NCBI RefSeq assembly: GCF_007004765.1
Contig: NZ_VIKR01000003.1
Location: forward strand, 1 to 64,000
Origin: Aliikangiella marina
GTDB lineage: Bacteria; Pseudomonadota; Gammaproteobacteria; Enterobacterales; Kangiellaceae
Direction: 5' to 3'
DNA: 64,000 nt
The translations under genes were made by a program, and so were the position numbers. Shown here in pieces: positions 1 through 7,900 of this stretch (position 1 is the stretch's first letter; the number at the start of each line of letters is the position of its first letter). Under the pieces are notes generated by a model that searched no databases, had not been told where the DNA came from, and worked only from the letters and a program-made list of their open reading frames with translations.

Positions 1-1602
1 GACAAAGAGTACGAGCGAGTAACTGAAAATGGTCAGACAACGCACAAGGCTTATGTTGATGATATCGCAGTGGTGAGTCAGGCTGCTGGTTCAAGTTCTA
101 AAACGACGACTTACTTCCATCGTGATCGTTTAGGTTCAATGATTGCGACGGTAAATAGTAGTGGTTATGTGATTAAAGGTCACAGCTATGACCCATTTGG
201 TAAACCGCGCGACCAGCGAATGCGAGATAATGCTTATAGTCAGGTCAGTACTAACATACTTAGTGACACGCAAACCACTCGTGGGTTTACTGACCATGAG
301 CATTTGGATGACGCGCAGCTGATTCATATGAATGGACGGGTTTATGATTATAACCTAGGCCGGTTTATGAGTGTGGATCCATTTATACAAGAGCCGGGAA
401 ATTCTCAAAGTATGAATCCGTACAGCTATGGAATGAATAACCCGCTAGCAGGCACGGACCCTAGTGGTTATATCTTTGAGATGTTTGCTCAACAAAGTTC
501 TCATGATCCACATCTTTCATCCAGGGAGGAAAGTAGGCAGTCTGATATACGAGAAGCTTCAGTTGATGCGGCAGCAGAATTTATAGCACAAGCAGTTGTT
601 ATTTCTTTAGATACAGCCGATACACTATCTGACATTGGAAATCCAATTAAGGGGGGACTCAAAAAAGCTGCTGGAAACGAAGCTAAAGAAAAAGCATTGG
701 ACAAGGTTGGTGGAGCGGTAAAAGATAAAGTTAAGAAAGCCGTTAATAGTGGAAATCAAAAGTCGCAAGGAACTAGGCATAACACCAATAAACAACCATC
801 CGAAATAGGCGTACAGAAAGAGGTGTCCCAGAAAAAAACAGGAGGTTGTAGCTTTATAGCTGGAACATTTATCGCTACACCGATTGGGTTTAGAGAGATT
901 CAGGATCTTAAAGTTGGTGATTTAGTAAGAGCTAAAAACGACCAAACTGATGAAGTTAAAGATAAGAAAATCAATGCCGTTTTCGATGAGCTTCACAAGG
1001 AAGTGATTCAGTTAACAGTAAAATTATCTGACGGTAAAGCTGAAACAATTGTCACGACAGCTGAGCACCCATTTATGCTATATGATGGTAAATGGTTACC
1101 TGCGGGGGAGCTTGAGGTTGGAGTTTTTGTTGAGACTTTAGATGGTTTTAAAGCTGAGATTGTTGGGTTCGAGGTTACAAAAGAACAGCAAATTGCTTAT
1201 AATTTTGAAGTTGATGAATTTCATACTTATGCTGTTGGCGAGAGCCAGGTTTGGGTTCACAATGAGTGTGGAAGCACGGCTAAAGAACGTTCAAAGGCAA
1301 AAAGGCGCGCTAGTAGGCAAGCCCAACGAAAGGCTGGTATCCCTACTTCTAAATCAGGTAAAAATTCGCAAAGCAAGAATGGAGTTAAGCAACCGCGCCA
1401 TCAAATCAAAGAGGGAGCAGATGGTAAACCCGCTGGAGTTTTTGATGGTCGAGCAGATACGAATAACTCTGCTGAACATACGTCATATCATGTTGAAGCT
1501 GGTAAGATTAAGGAGAATGGACCAACTACTAATAAACATGGTGCACCCAGATTGAAGAATGGTAAGAGCAAAGTAGTGTATAAAGATGATATTAAAAAAT
1601 AA
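1..1602 (+). CDS. Rhs-family polymorphic toxin, C-terminal part (5' end outside window)
   Basis: The frame is open from base 1, so this is the 3' end of a larger Rhs/YD-repeat gene. Residues 1-165 carry the end of the Rhs core: DRLGS, YDPFGKPR, the GRVYDYNLGRFMSVDP block and NPYSYGMNNPLAGTDPSGY. A Lys/Ala-rich linker follows, then a pretoxin Hint (intein-like) domain from Cys283 (GGCSFIAGT) through TAEHPF to VWVHN at about residue 421. The last 110 residues begin at Cys423 and form the variable tip, with a basic stretch KAKRRASRQAQRKAGIPTS and a His-containing segment EHTSYHVEAG. This resembles HNH/endonuclease VII-type nuclease tips, but that is tentative. In the family the Hint domain is thought to release the tip, which poisons neighbouring cells after delivery by type VI or another secretion system. 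The downstream gene is the candidate immunity gene. Confidence 0.9.
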   Translation, partial: DKEYERVTENGQTTHKAYVDDIAVVSQAAGSSSKTTTYFHRDRLGSMIATVNSSGYVIKGHSYDPFGKPRDQRMRDNAYSQVSTNILSDTQTTRGFTDHEHLDDAQLIHMNGRVYDYNLGRFMSVDPFIQEPGNSQSMNPYSYGMNNPLAGTDPSGYIFEMFAQQSSHDPHLSSREESRQSDIREASVDAAAEFIAQAVVISLDTADTLSDIGNPIKGGLKKAAGNEAKEKALDKVGGAVKDKVKKAVNSGNQKSQGTRHNTNKQPSEIGVQKEVSQKKTGGCSFIAGTFIATPIGFREIQDLKVGDLVRAKNDQTDEVKDKKINAVFDELHKEVIQLTVKLSDGKAETIVTTAEHPFMLYDGKWLPAGELEVGVFVETLDGFKAEIVGFEVTKEQQIAYNFEVDEFHTYAVGESQVWVHNECGSTAKERSKAKRRASRQAQRKAGIPTSKSGKNSQSKNGVKQPRHQIKEGADGKPAGVFDGRADTNNSAEHTSYHVEAGKIKENGPTTNKHGAPRLKNGKSKVVYKDDIKK

Positions 1603-1615
1603 GTTGAAGAAAGAA

Positions 1616-2104
1616 ATGCTTTTGTTAAAGAGAGAGCGAACGGATAACTATAATTTTTTCCAAGAAAAATTTAAAAGCATGATTCCAGAGGATAGTTTTG
1701 AAATCCTTGATTGCGATTTAATGAATATTGTTTGGTTGAACTTGCTATCTTTGGGCATCGAAAGCAGAAAGAAAGCAGTAGAATTAGGAGCAGTTTCAAA
1801 AGAGATTACTGAGGAATTCCCTATTGCTTTAAAGCAAATTAGCTCCCTCATTCGAGACTCCAGGCTTGATCCTATTATCGTATTACCAGATAGTTGGCAA
1901 AGAACCGGTGGGTTTTCAATAAATTCACAGGAGCTAGCGAATTCGTTGGAGAGAATAATGTATATATACGATGATGACCTGATAGTTATATCAAATGACT
2001 TTAGTAATATACTTTACATAAGCGGTGATAGGTCAGGTGAAAAACTATATACTTTAGATGTTATTTGTTTTGGAGATAAATGGAACTCTAAACCAAACAA
2101 TTAA
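1616..2104 (+). CDS. Putative immunity protein for the Rhs toxin tip
   Basis: Encodes a 162-residue acidic soluble protein with no signal peptide or membrane segment. It starts 13 bp after the toxin stop codon on the same strand, the usual place for the cognate immunity gene of an Rhs or CDI toxin. An upstream in-frame ATG at 1586 would overlap the toxin gene; ATG 1616 is preferred because GAAGA lies just before it. I do not recognise the family. Visible features are a hydrophobic/helical N-terminal half (SRKKAVELGAVSKEI) and a Trp/Asp-rich C-terminal half (LPDSWQRTGG, YIYDDDLIVIS). Base composition is visibly AT-rich compared with the housekeeping genes, as is common for exchanged toxin/immunity cassettes. 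The immunity role is inferred from position only. Confidence 0.6.
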   Translation: MLLLKRERTDNYNFFQEKFKSMIPEDSFEILDCDLMNIVWLNLLSLGIESRKKAVELGAVSKEITEEFPIALKQISSLIRDSRLDPIIVLPDSWQRTGGFSINSQELANSLERIMYIYDDDLIVISNDFSNILYISGDRSGEKLYTLDVICFGDKWNSKPNN

Positions 2105-2113
2105 AACAAGACA

Positions 2114-2132
2114 GTCTCAAATAAAATGAGAC
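2114..2132. other. Stem-loop after the immunity gene
   Basis: GTCTCA (2114-2119) pairs with TGAGAC (2127-2132) around a 7-base A-rich loop, 10 bp after the immunity gene stop codon. There is no T-run, so it may be a transcript-stabilising hairpin or weak terminator. Confidence 0.35.
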
Positions 2133-2144
2133 AGGCACTATTTG

Positions 2145-2176
2145 GTCAATCACTTACGTTGTTTTGAGTGATTGAC
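2145..2176. repeat. 10-bp inverted repeat between immunity gene and transposase
   Basis: GTCAATCACT (2145-2154) and AGTGATTGAC (2167-2176) form a perfect 10-bp stem with a 12-base loop. It lies 46 bp outside the left inverted repeat of the transposase unit and may belong to the mobile element or to termination of the rhs unit. Confidence 0.5.
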
Positions 2177-2194
2177 TGGTTTTCTGTTCTACTG

Positions 2195-2228
2195 ACCATA
2201 TCCAGACCATCACCATATCCAGACAGTC
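2195..2228. repeat. 17-bp imperfect direct repeat at the left end of the transposase unit
   Basis: ACCATATCCAGA occurs at 2195-2206 and 2212-2223, giving two adjacent 17-bp units (2195-2211 and 2212-2228). The second runs into the left 12-bp inverted repeat GACAGTCACAAT, so this may be a structural or recognition part of the element's left end. Confidence 0.5.
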
Positions 2229-2345
2229 ACAATTTGACAACGACCGACATTGTTTTGAGCAACTAGCTCAGTATATCTATGGGTTAATAGTACGATTAAT
2301 AGTAAATTCGATGATGCAACTGCTGAGATTAAAAATTTAGAACTT

Positions 2346-2375
2346 AGCCATGAATTTCGGGCATGGCTCTTTTTT
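2346..2375 (+). terminator. Rho-independent terminator, plus strand
   Basis: AGCCATG (2346-2352) pairs with CATGGCT (2362-2368), followed by TCTTTTTT. It reads in the direction of the rhs-immunity unit, 240 bp after its last stop, and would also block read-through into the antisense of the transposase gene. Confidence 0.6.
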
Positions 2376-2412
2376 CCAAAACGGAATAAAAGCCATATAT
2401 AAATTAGTGTAT

Positions 2413-3387
2413 CTATCCTGGAGGCAAATATAGGGAGCGAATATTTGAGATACCCTTTACCCAAGTTTGTTTGATTTTATTGGTATATTCTAATAATAAA
2501 TGAATAGGGCCAATTGCTCGGTAATAATTTGACCGATAACACTTTAATTCATTTAGCCAACTATCTTTATTGAGATTTAGCCCTTCAAGAGTCGATGAAA
2601 TATTGGCTGGTATTTTAGCTTTATCGGCGTGAACGATATATTTTCCGGTCCAGTCAACTAGCTCTATATAGTTCTTCAATGGAATAGTCATCGTTCGATT
2701 GCGCACTTTGCCGGCAATTGCAGCCACTGACTGGTTCAGTTTTTCCTGGCTAATACTTCTTAGCCGTTTGTGAATGCTGGTAAACTCACTATTTTCAAGG
2801 TTTGTAGTGATACCAGCTCTAACCGGATTTAAATCAACATAGGCCATGCATGCCAACGCTGCGGCTTCATCGAGTAATACTTGAGATTTAAACCGGGACT
2901 CCCAGAAGTGGCCCTTAACAAAATCTTCTTTATTGCTCCGTTTAGCGATGGGCTCATTAATACATCGCATTAGCCATGACAGCGAACCAAGGCGGATTCG
3001 GTATTCGGCAAGTTTAGAATGGTCTTCAATTAGTGCACGTAATTTCAACTCTCTTTGAAGGGCAAATTTAGGATCGTCAAGCTTACCCGGAAATAATCTC
3101 AGCCAACGTTCTGCTACCTCTTCATCCGTCCACTTCTGAGGGGCTAAAGGGTCAGAGTAAACCACCAAGTGATAGTGGTTATGCATTACCGCATAGCCAT
3201 AAACTTCAATTGAAAAAATATCTGCTAGCTCAATGATTCGTTTCTCAATCCATTCTCGACGATGTTCATATGAATGCCCACTTTCCTCATCCACACCACA
3301 CAAGAATGCACGACGAACGCACCGAGAAACTAAGTGATAGTAGCTTGCGTTTTCAGAGTCAATTAATTCACTGCGCTTAGTAGCCAT
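2413..3387 (-). CDS. REP-associated-type tyrosine (Y1/HUH) transposase
   Basis: Single-strand DNA transposase of the Y1_Tnp superfamily, 324 residues. The HUH metal-binding motif is visible as AVMHNHYHLVV near residue 67, and the segment CMAYVDLNPVRAG near residue 183 matches the region that supplies the catalytic tyrosine in IS200/RAYT enzymes. The N-terminus (YYHLVSRCVRRAFLCG) is typical of RAYT-like proteins. It is longer than minimal RAYTs of about 150-220 residues and has an extra C-terminal region of unknown role. No tnpB-like gene accompanies it. The reading frame is intact, so it may be active. It is transcribed towards the rhs cassette. Confidence 0.88.
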   Translation of the reverse strand: MATKRSELIDSENASYYHLVSRCVRRAFLCGVDEESGHSYEHRREWIEKRIIELADIFSIEVYGYAVMHNHYHLVVYSDPLAPQKWTDEEVAERWLRLFPGKLDDPKFALQRELKLRALIEDHSKLAEYRIRLGSLSWLMRCINEPIAKRSNKEDFVKGHFWESRFKSQVLLDEAAALACMAYVDLNPVRAGITTNLENSEFTSIHKRLRSISQEKLNQSVAAIAGKVRNRTMTIPLKNYIELVDWTGKYIVHADKAKIPANISSTLEGLNLNKDSWLNELKCYRSNYYRAIGPIHLLLEYTNKIKQTWVKGISNIRSLYLPPG

Positions 3388-3622
3388 ATAACCTTCCTAG
3401 TCAATTCAAAAGATTATCATCGAATCCTTTTCACAGAAAAAGTGGGAATCAGTGATAGTTCGACTAAGACTATGGAGTTTATTGGTGTAAGTATTTGTCG
3501 ATATTGTGACTGTCACTAATTGGGGAATGAGGCGATAGGGAGTTTAGTTCATGACTTTTGGCACATGTTGAATCGTTTTAGATTGATTAAACTTGCGGGT
3601 AGTCACTAATAAGGTATTCCCT

Positions 3623-4357
3623 ATGCAAAACCGAAAAATCTGGCTAAGCGTTATTGTTATTCTCCTATTTCTAGCGACGAACCTCTTGGTCGATTATTTT
3701 AGGCCTGATTCTGGTCCATTCTGGTTCAGGTTTATGTTTCAATATTTTTGTTGGCTGCTTTGTATCGGCTTAGGGCTTCGCATCTGTGGAATTCGTCTCA
3801 TAAAGTTTGCGACTGATATTGGACTCGTCGCGAAACCGCTATATTTCATATTGTGGTCCTTGTTGTTAAGCGCTCCAATGTTAATTGGATTTAGTCTCAC
3901 TGCCAGTATCTCACCGTCATTAACTATTTCAGGATTTTTTACTTCTTCTGTTTTCCCAGGCTTTTTTGAAGAGATCTTTTATCGCGGGTTCTTGTTTTAC
4001 TTATTATGGAAAAAGTTCAGTTGGAATTTTGTACTAGCAGCGCTAGCAAGTGCGCTAACCTTTGGACTCGGGCATTGGTATCAAGGGGGTGATTGGATTA
4101 GTGCGTTACAGATTGTATTGTTCACAGGGATTGGCGGGGTCTGGTTCGCCTGGTTGTTTAAAGAATGGAAATCAATCTGGCTGCCTATTGGTCTTCATAT
4201 ATTAATGAATGCCTACTGGTACATATGGGAAATATCCGACACTGCAGTGGGTAGCCAAACTGCAAATGTGATTCGCCTGGTGACGATAGTATTGAGTATC
4301 GGTGTCACTCTATGGCTTCGTTATAAAAAGCAACTTCCCGTTGCGGTAAAAGATTAA
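3623..4357 (+). CDS. CPBP-family intramembrane glutamic metalloprotease
   Basis: Integral membrane protein of 244 residues from ATG 3623, which has AAGGT 8 bp upstream; a TTG 30 bp earlier is open but has no such site. It has about seven hydrophobic segments and the three motifs of the CPBP (CAAX protease and bacteriocin-processing, Abi) family: EEIFYRGF, FGLGHW and HILMN, which carry the catalytic Glu and the metal-binding His residues. Family members cleave substrates within the membrane and are linked to prenyl-protein processing or bacteriocin self-immunity; the substrate here is unknown. It stands alone between the transposase and a convergent gene. Confidence 0.82.
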   Translation: MQNRKIWLSVIVILLFLATNLLVDYFRPDSGPFWFRFMFQYFCWLLCIGLGLRICGIRLIKFATDIGLVAKPLYFILWSLLLSAPMLIGFSLTASISPSLTISGFFTSSVFPGFFEEIFYRGFLFYLLWKKFSWNFVLAALASALTFGLGHWYQGGDWISALQIVLFTGIGGVWFAWLFKEWKSIWLPIGLHILMNAYWYIWEISDTAVGSQTANVIRLVTIVLSIGVTLWLRYKKQLPVAVKD

Positions 4358-4413
4358 AATATGCCAATCGACAAATAACTGAGGGAAAGTTTGTGTTTGT
4401 GCGATGATTGTGT

Positions 4414-4440
4414 AAAAAAACGCCCCGAGAGGGTCGGGGC
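4414..4440 (-). terminator. Rho-independent terminator, minus strand
   Basis: On the minus strand a 7-bp GC-only-plus-one stem GCCCCGA/TCGGGGC (4440-4434 with 4428-4422) is followed closely by seven T residues (4420-4414). It terminates the small secreted-protein gene ending at 4514 and lies between that gene and the convergent CPBP gene. Confidence 0.8.
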
Positions 4441-4492
4441 AAATGCCAATTAAAGTTGCTATTTTAGTTTTTAGAATTTCTTGCCGATTTTT

Positions 4493-4515
4493 AAAAATTT
4501 AAAAATTTAAAAATT
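4493..4515. repeat. 8-bp AT tandem repeat, about 2.9 copies
   Basis: AAAAATTT repeats at 4493-4500, 4501-4508 and 4509-4515 (last copy partial). It runs straight into the stop codon of the minus-strand gene that ends at 4514. Low-complexity DNA; no function is claimed. Confidence 0.6.
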
Positions 4516-4993
4516 AAAACGGAAATAATGTCGCCGCTTTATCATCCACATCTTGCTGCTCTTTGTTATCACCATATTGATCCCACATTTCCATTCTGCA
4601 GCTATTGTTTACGGTTACCAATGCATGCTCATATTGGGTAAAAACTTCGCCATCATTAAAGGTAACGGTTTCGATATATCGCATGCTAACCTGGTTTTCT
4701 GCGACATTGACCACGTGATCAAACTCTAGCTCAAAATCAATAAATAGAAACGCACCTAACCAAAAGAAATAGCCAGGACGATTGGTATCGGTGTCTAGTG
4801 TATTGTGGTATTTCGCAAAGTTCGATGCGTAACCCGATGCGGCACAAAAAGCATTTTCATTTTCGATACAATTCATAATCCGCATAACAGCAGCAGCAGG
4901 GTCATCACAGGCGGCTTGCGCTTTTGCAATCATGTTTGAGTTGATGAGAAGGATTACGCCAACCACCTGTAAGGTTTTAAATAGTTTGTTCAT
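4514..4993 (-). CDS. Secreted protein of unknown function, possible NTF2/SnoaL-like fold
   Basis: A 159-residue protein with a Sec signal peptide (hydrophobic residues 8-22, cleavage near AKAQA-AC). The mature part is acidic, contains three Cys residues in the first 45 mature positions (CDDP, NCIE, FCAASG) and ends DKAATLFPF. The alternation of aromatic beta strands (FFWLGAFLFIDFELEF, SMRYIETVTFNDGEVF) and the size are reminiscent of NTF2/SnoaL-like domains, but I do not recognise a named family. It follows the PKD/PPC hydrolase gene on the same strand with a gap of 87 bp, so the two may be co-transcribed; a clear terminator follows this gene. Confidence 0.6.
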   Translation of the reverse strand: MNKLFKTLQVVGVILLINSNMIAKAQAACDDPAAAVMRIMNCIENENAFCAASGYASNFAKYHNTLDTDTNRPGYFFWLGAFLFIDFELEFDHVVNVAENQVSMRYIETVTFNDGEVFTQYEHALVTVNNSCRMEMWDQYGDNKEQQDVDDKAATLFPF

Positions 4994-5080
4994 TAGTGTC
5001 TCCGAAATTTATTTGGGTGTTTTCTAGTGTCGTTATGGGTGAGGTATACTTTTATATACCTCACTCTATTAATCACTCAA

Positions 5081-7318
5081 TTAATTAGCGGTATGCGAAG
5101 CTTGCAAATTAACCCCGCTGAAAGCGTCGTATGCGCGAACCATCACATACCAATCACCCGCTTGAGCATTGCCAATCGTAACCGTCTCGTTGTTACCGAA
5201 TAGATAAGGACGATAGTCATAAGTCGAAGTGGTTGGTGGCGCTCCGAAGCGAACATAAATATCGGCATCTCCAGAACCACCTTCAATTGCAAAGCGAAGT
5301 TCTGCGGTTGCCGGCGGTACATTCTTCAGCACAAACATCAACTCTTCGCCGTCGGCTGCAGAAAGATTACTTTTTATTTCGCCGTTGACGATTTCTGTAA
5401 TGCTACCGTCTTCCGAAACCGTGATGGTTTGTGAAACCTGATCGGTTGCGTCTTGGTCGTCAGTGACAGCCAAAGTGACGGTATAAGTTCCAGCTGAAAC
5501 GTAGCTGTGAACCGGGTTTTGTTCGCTTGACTGAGCGCCATCTCCAAAGGTCCACAGTCGTGCGGTAATCGAACCATCACTATCGTTACTATTATCGGTA
5601 AACGATGCAGTTAATTCGTTAGACGCGACACTAAATGCAGCAATTGGTGCTTGATTGCCTTCCTCTTGGTAAGATGCATTTAAGGTCACCCCAGAAAAGC
5701 TGTTGTAGGCTCTTACCATGATATGCCACACTCCAGCATCCGGCGCTGCAATATTGACCGTTTCATTGTTACCGTTACGGTATGGCCGATAGTCCCATTC
5801 CGAGGTTGTAGGAACAGCACCGTAGCGAATATAGATATCTGCGTCGCCAGAACCGCCATTAATCGCAAAGCGTAAATCGCGTGCACCTGCGGCGACATTC
5901 ATTTTGAAATACTCTGCGTTTCCACGAGATGCAGCCAAACCACTTATCTGTGAAGGATTATTTAAAAAGTCGTTATCAGAATTCACGTTGATCGTTTGGC
6001 TGAAAGAATCGCTTAGACCATCATTATCAGTCACTTGCAACGAAACAGTGTAACTTCCTGCTTGAAGATAAGTATGGCTGGGATTTGCTTCAGCAGAGCT
6101 TGCGCCATCACCAAAGTCCCATAGCCAGGCGGTTACCTCTCCATCGCTATCACTGCTGGTATCGGTGAAACTCACATTTAAAAAGTCTTGTGCGTAAGTA
6201 AAGCTTGCATTGGGTCCAACTGTACCGTCGTTAATCGTAATGTTTTTACTAATCGAGTCTTCATTCAGATCGTTATCGGTAACTGTTAAGCTAACGGTGT
6301 AGGTGCCTGCTGCGCTGAATGTATGGTTGGGGTTTTGCTGAGTTGATGATGAGCCGTCGCCAAAATCCCAAGCATAGCTAATGATTTGTCCATCGCTATC
6401 GCTGCTGTTATCTGAAAAGGTGACCGCAAGATCATTAACTAAATAATTAAAATCTGCGCTGGGTGGGAGCGTTACAATTGCTTTAATCAGTTCTCCATCA
6501 TCGTCGGCAATCAATTGTTGGATAAGACTTCCCCCAGGGTAAAAGTCGGGGGTTTGAGTCCCATTAAACATATCCGTCGCCCAACCAGTAGTGAATGTTT
6601 TAACGTAGTTGGTATTTTTTACTTGGGGCGTACCGCAAATCCACGTCGGTAAGCCACCTGTTGAACTTCCTTCAACATCAAAGTGTTTGGAGTTATCCGT
6701 TAATTTAATACCAACGAAAGCATCCGTTAGGCTTCTTAGTGGCGTTAATGCATTATTGCTTGAATTACACGATCCCGAATTTGCTAAAATTGATAAAACG
6801 GGAATTCCTGCATCGACGACCGTCTGCAAAGGCGTTTGCATACCAGGGTTTGCATCAACTGGATCAAACAAGATCGCGCCTTTTAGTTGATCGAAGTTTC
6901 TTTCGACTAGTTGCCCACTCACATGACTGACAAAAAGCCCGCCCGCAGAATGCCCTGCAACAATCAATTGATTTGGCAAGGTGATACCATTGGGAGGTGT
7001 TGGCGGATTATCGATAATATCGTCGGCAACCTGCAATGCTAAGTTGCGGTTTCCGCCAGTCACACTGCTGTTGATCGTCAAAACGATAAAGCCGTTATCC
7101 ATTAAGTGAGTTGCCATATCGTCTAGATGACCTTTGTTTCGTTGAAAGCCATGTTGCAGCAATATCCAACCCGCAGCTTGTCCATCAGGTAAGTACCAGG
7201 TCGCAGCACGATTACCACCGAGATCGAGGTTGGTATTAATCTTCTCGCCCGCATTTGCGGTGACAACCAGAAGCAGTTGTATACACAACACGCTTATGTA
7301 TTTAAGAATTTTATTCAT
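5081..7318 (-). CDS. Secreted alpha/beta hydrolase with three PKD and two PPC domains
   Basis: ATG 7318 (745 residues) is chosen over ATG 7345 because AAGGGA lies 10 bp before it and it begins directly with a signal peptide (MNKILKYISVLC...TANAG). Residues about 25-275 form an alpha/beta hydrolase with nucleophile motif GHSAGG near Ser122 and a candidate His in NSKHFDVEG. Then come PKD domain 1 (WDFGDG near 317), PKD 2 (near 401), a bacterial pre-peptidase C-terminal (PPC) domain at about 455-550, PKD 3 (WTFGDG near 591) and a second PPC domain at about 650-745. The two PPC domains share GGSGDADIY and YRPY blocks, so they arose by duplication. Family knowledge suggests an extracellular esterase, lipase or polymer depolymerase whose accessory domains bind substrate or are processed. 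It is divergent from the hybrid kinase gene at 7901. Confidence 0.8.
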   Translation of the reverse strand: MNKILKYISVLCIQLLLVVTANAGEKINTNLDLGGNRAATWYLPDGQAAGWILLQHGFQRNKGHLDDMATHLMDNGFIVLTINSSVTGGNRNLALQVADDIIDNPPTPPNGITLPNQLIVAGHSAGGLFVSHVSGQLVERNFDQLKGAILFDPVDANPGMQTPLQTVVDAGIPVLSILANSGSCNSSNNALTPLRSLTDAFVGIKLTDNSKHFDVEGSSTGGLPTWICGTPQVKNTNYVKTFTTGWATDMFNGTQTPDFYPGGSLIQQLIADDDGELIKAIVTLPPSADFNYLVNDLAVTFSDNSSDSDGQIISYAWDFGDGSSSTQQNPNHTFSAAGTYTVSLTVTDNDLNEDSISKNITINDGTVGPNASFTYAQDFLNVSFTDTSSDSDGEVTAWLWDFGDGASSAEANPSHTYLQAGSYTVSLQVTDNDGLSDSFSQTINVNSDNDFLNNPSQISGLAASRGNAEYFKMNVAAGARDLRFAINGGSGDADIYIRYGAVPTTSEWDYRPYRNGNNETVNIAAPDAGVWHIMVRAYNSFSGVTLNASYQEEGNQAPIAAFSVASNELTASFTDNSNDSDGSITARLWTFGDGAQSSEQNPVHSYVSAGTYTVTLAVTDDQDATDQVSQTITVSEDGSITEIVNGEIKSNLSAADGEELMFVLKNVPPATAELRFAIEGGSGDADIYVRFGAPPTTSTYDYRPYLFGNNETVTIGNAQAGDWYVMVRAYDAFSGVNLQASHTAN

Positions 7319-7900
7319 TGTTTTGGTCCCTTGAGTTGTATTCATTAATCGCTCACTACTTCAGCTTTTTATCGCATTTAGTAGATGGCGCTTTCTAGTT
7401 GTTTTAACTCAACAAGAAATGAAGCTAAAACTTAATTAAATGTTTGCGAAAAGGTTTGTCTGAAAGTTGCACAATGTTGTCCAAAAATTTCTTTCCCGCT
7501 GTTTTGACAGCTTACAGATGGAATTTTGGCTATTGTTTGTAAGAGCAACATATTTATAACGCGTGTGATCAAAATTGAACGACAACAAAAAAATATTCGT
7601 TAAACAAAAATGATCAAAAAAATAAATTTTATAACACCGTAACTGAGATTTTAGCGATAGTTTCTGCAATTTGTTGTTGACAAAAACCACACGGATTTAT
7701 TATTAAATTGAGATAGTGGTTTGACCAGAAATGGAAAGTCATAGCAAACTGAAATGCGATATCGAGTCGGAGAAAATCAAAAATAAAGGACGATAAACTA
7801 ACGAGACCAATAAAAGTCGATTCAAAATATTTCGTTGAATTAAAAATAACAACTCGACATTAAAACAGTCATAAAAAACATAATAAAGAGTCAAAAAAAT
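7319..7900. other. 582-bp AT-rich divergent intergenic region
   Basis: Separates the minus-strand PKD/PPC hydrolase from the plus-strand hybrid kinase and must hold both promoters. I see AT-rich sequence with no tRNA-like structure or convincing conserved ORF. An 84-codon minus-strand frame at 7436-7690 has atypical composition (many Phe, Asn and Cys) and is rejected as a gene. Confidence 0.5.
7677..7706 (+). promoter_or_regulatory. Possible sigma70-type promoter for the hybrid kinase
   Basis: A perfect -35 box TTGACA (7677-7682) is followed 18 bp later by TATTAA (7701-7706), a 4 of 6 match to the -10 consensus. The implied start is about 185 bp upstream of the kinase gene, so a long leader is predicted. 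Weak call based on consensus only. Confidence 0.3.

Larger units (their letters stand above)
2222..3514 (-). mobile_element. Candidate Y1/HUH transposase unit bounded by 12-bp inverted repeats
   Basis: GACAGTCACAAT at 2222-2233 is matched by its exact reverse complement ATTGTGACTGTC at 3503-3514, and the pair encloses the transposase gene at 2413-3387. Y1 (HUH) enzymes usually act on subterminal hairpins rather than classical terminal inverted repeats, so the pair may be REP-like palindrome halves and not true ends. The boundary is therefore a proposal. The unit sits directly beside the rhs toxin/immunity cassette, a typical variable site. Confidence 0.5.

Noticed and set aside
1142-1555. 137-codon frame within the Rhs toxin tip
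   Set aside because: It lies in another frame inside the clear Hint/toxin coding sequence and has no independent start signal.
2210-2464. 84-codon minus-strand frame overlapping the end of the transposase gene
   Set aside because: It overlaps the real transposase frame and covers the inverted repeat and terminator; no protein-like pattern.
5081-6400. DNA-level tandem repeats in the PKD/PPC region
   Set aside because: The similarity is at protein level from domain duplication; the nucleotide copies have diverged.
7436-7690. 84-codon minus-strand frame in the hydrolase/kinase intergenic region
   Set aside because: Composition is dominated by Phe, Asn, Cys and Lys, as expected for random AT-rich DNA, and there is no ribosome site.
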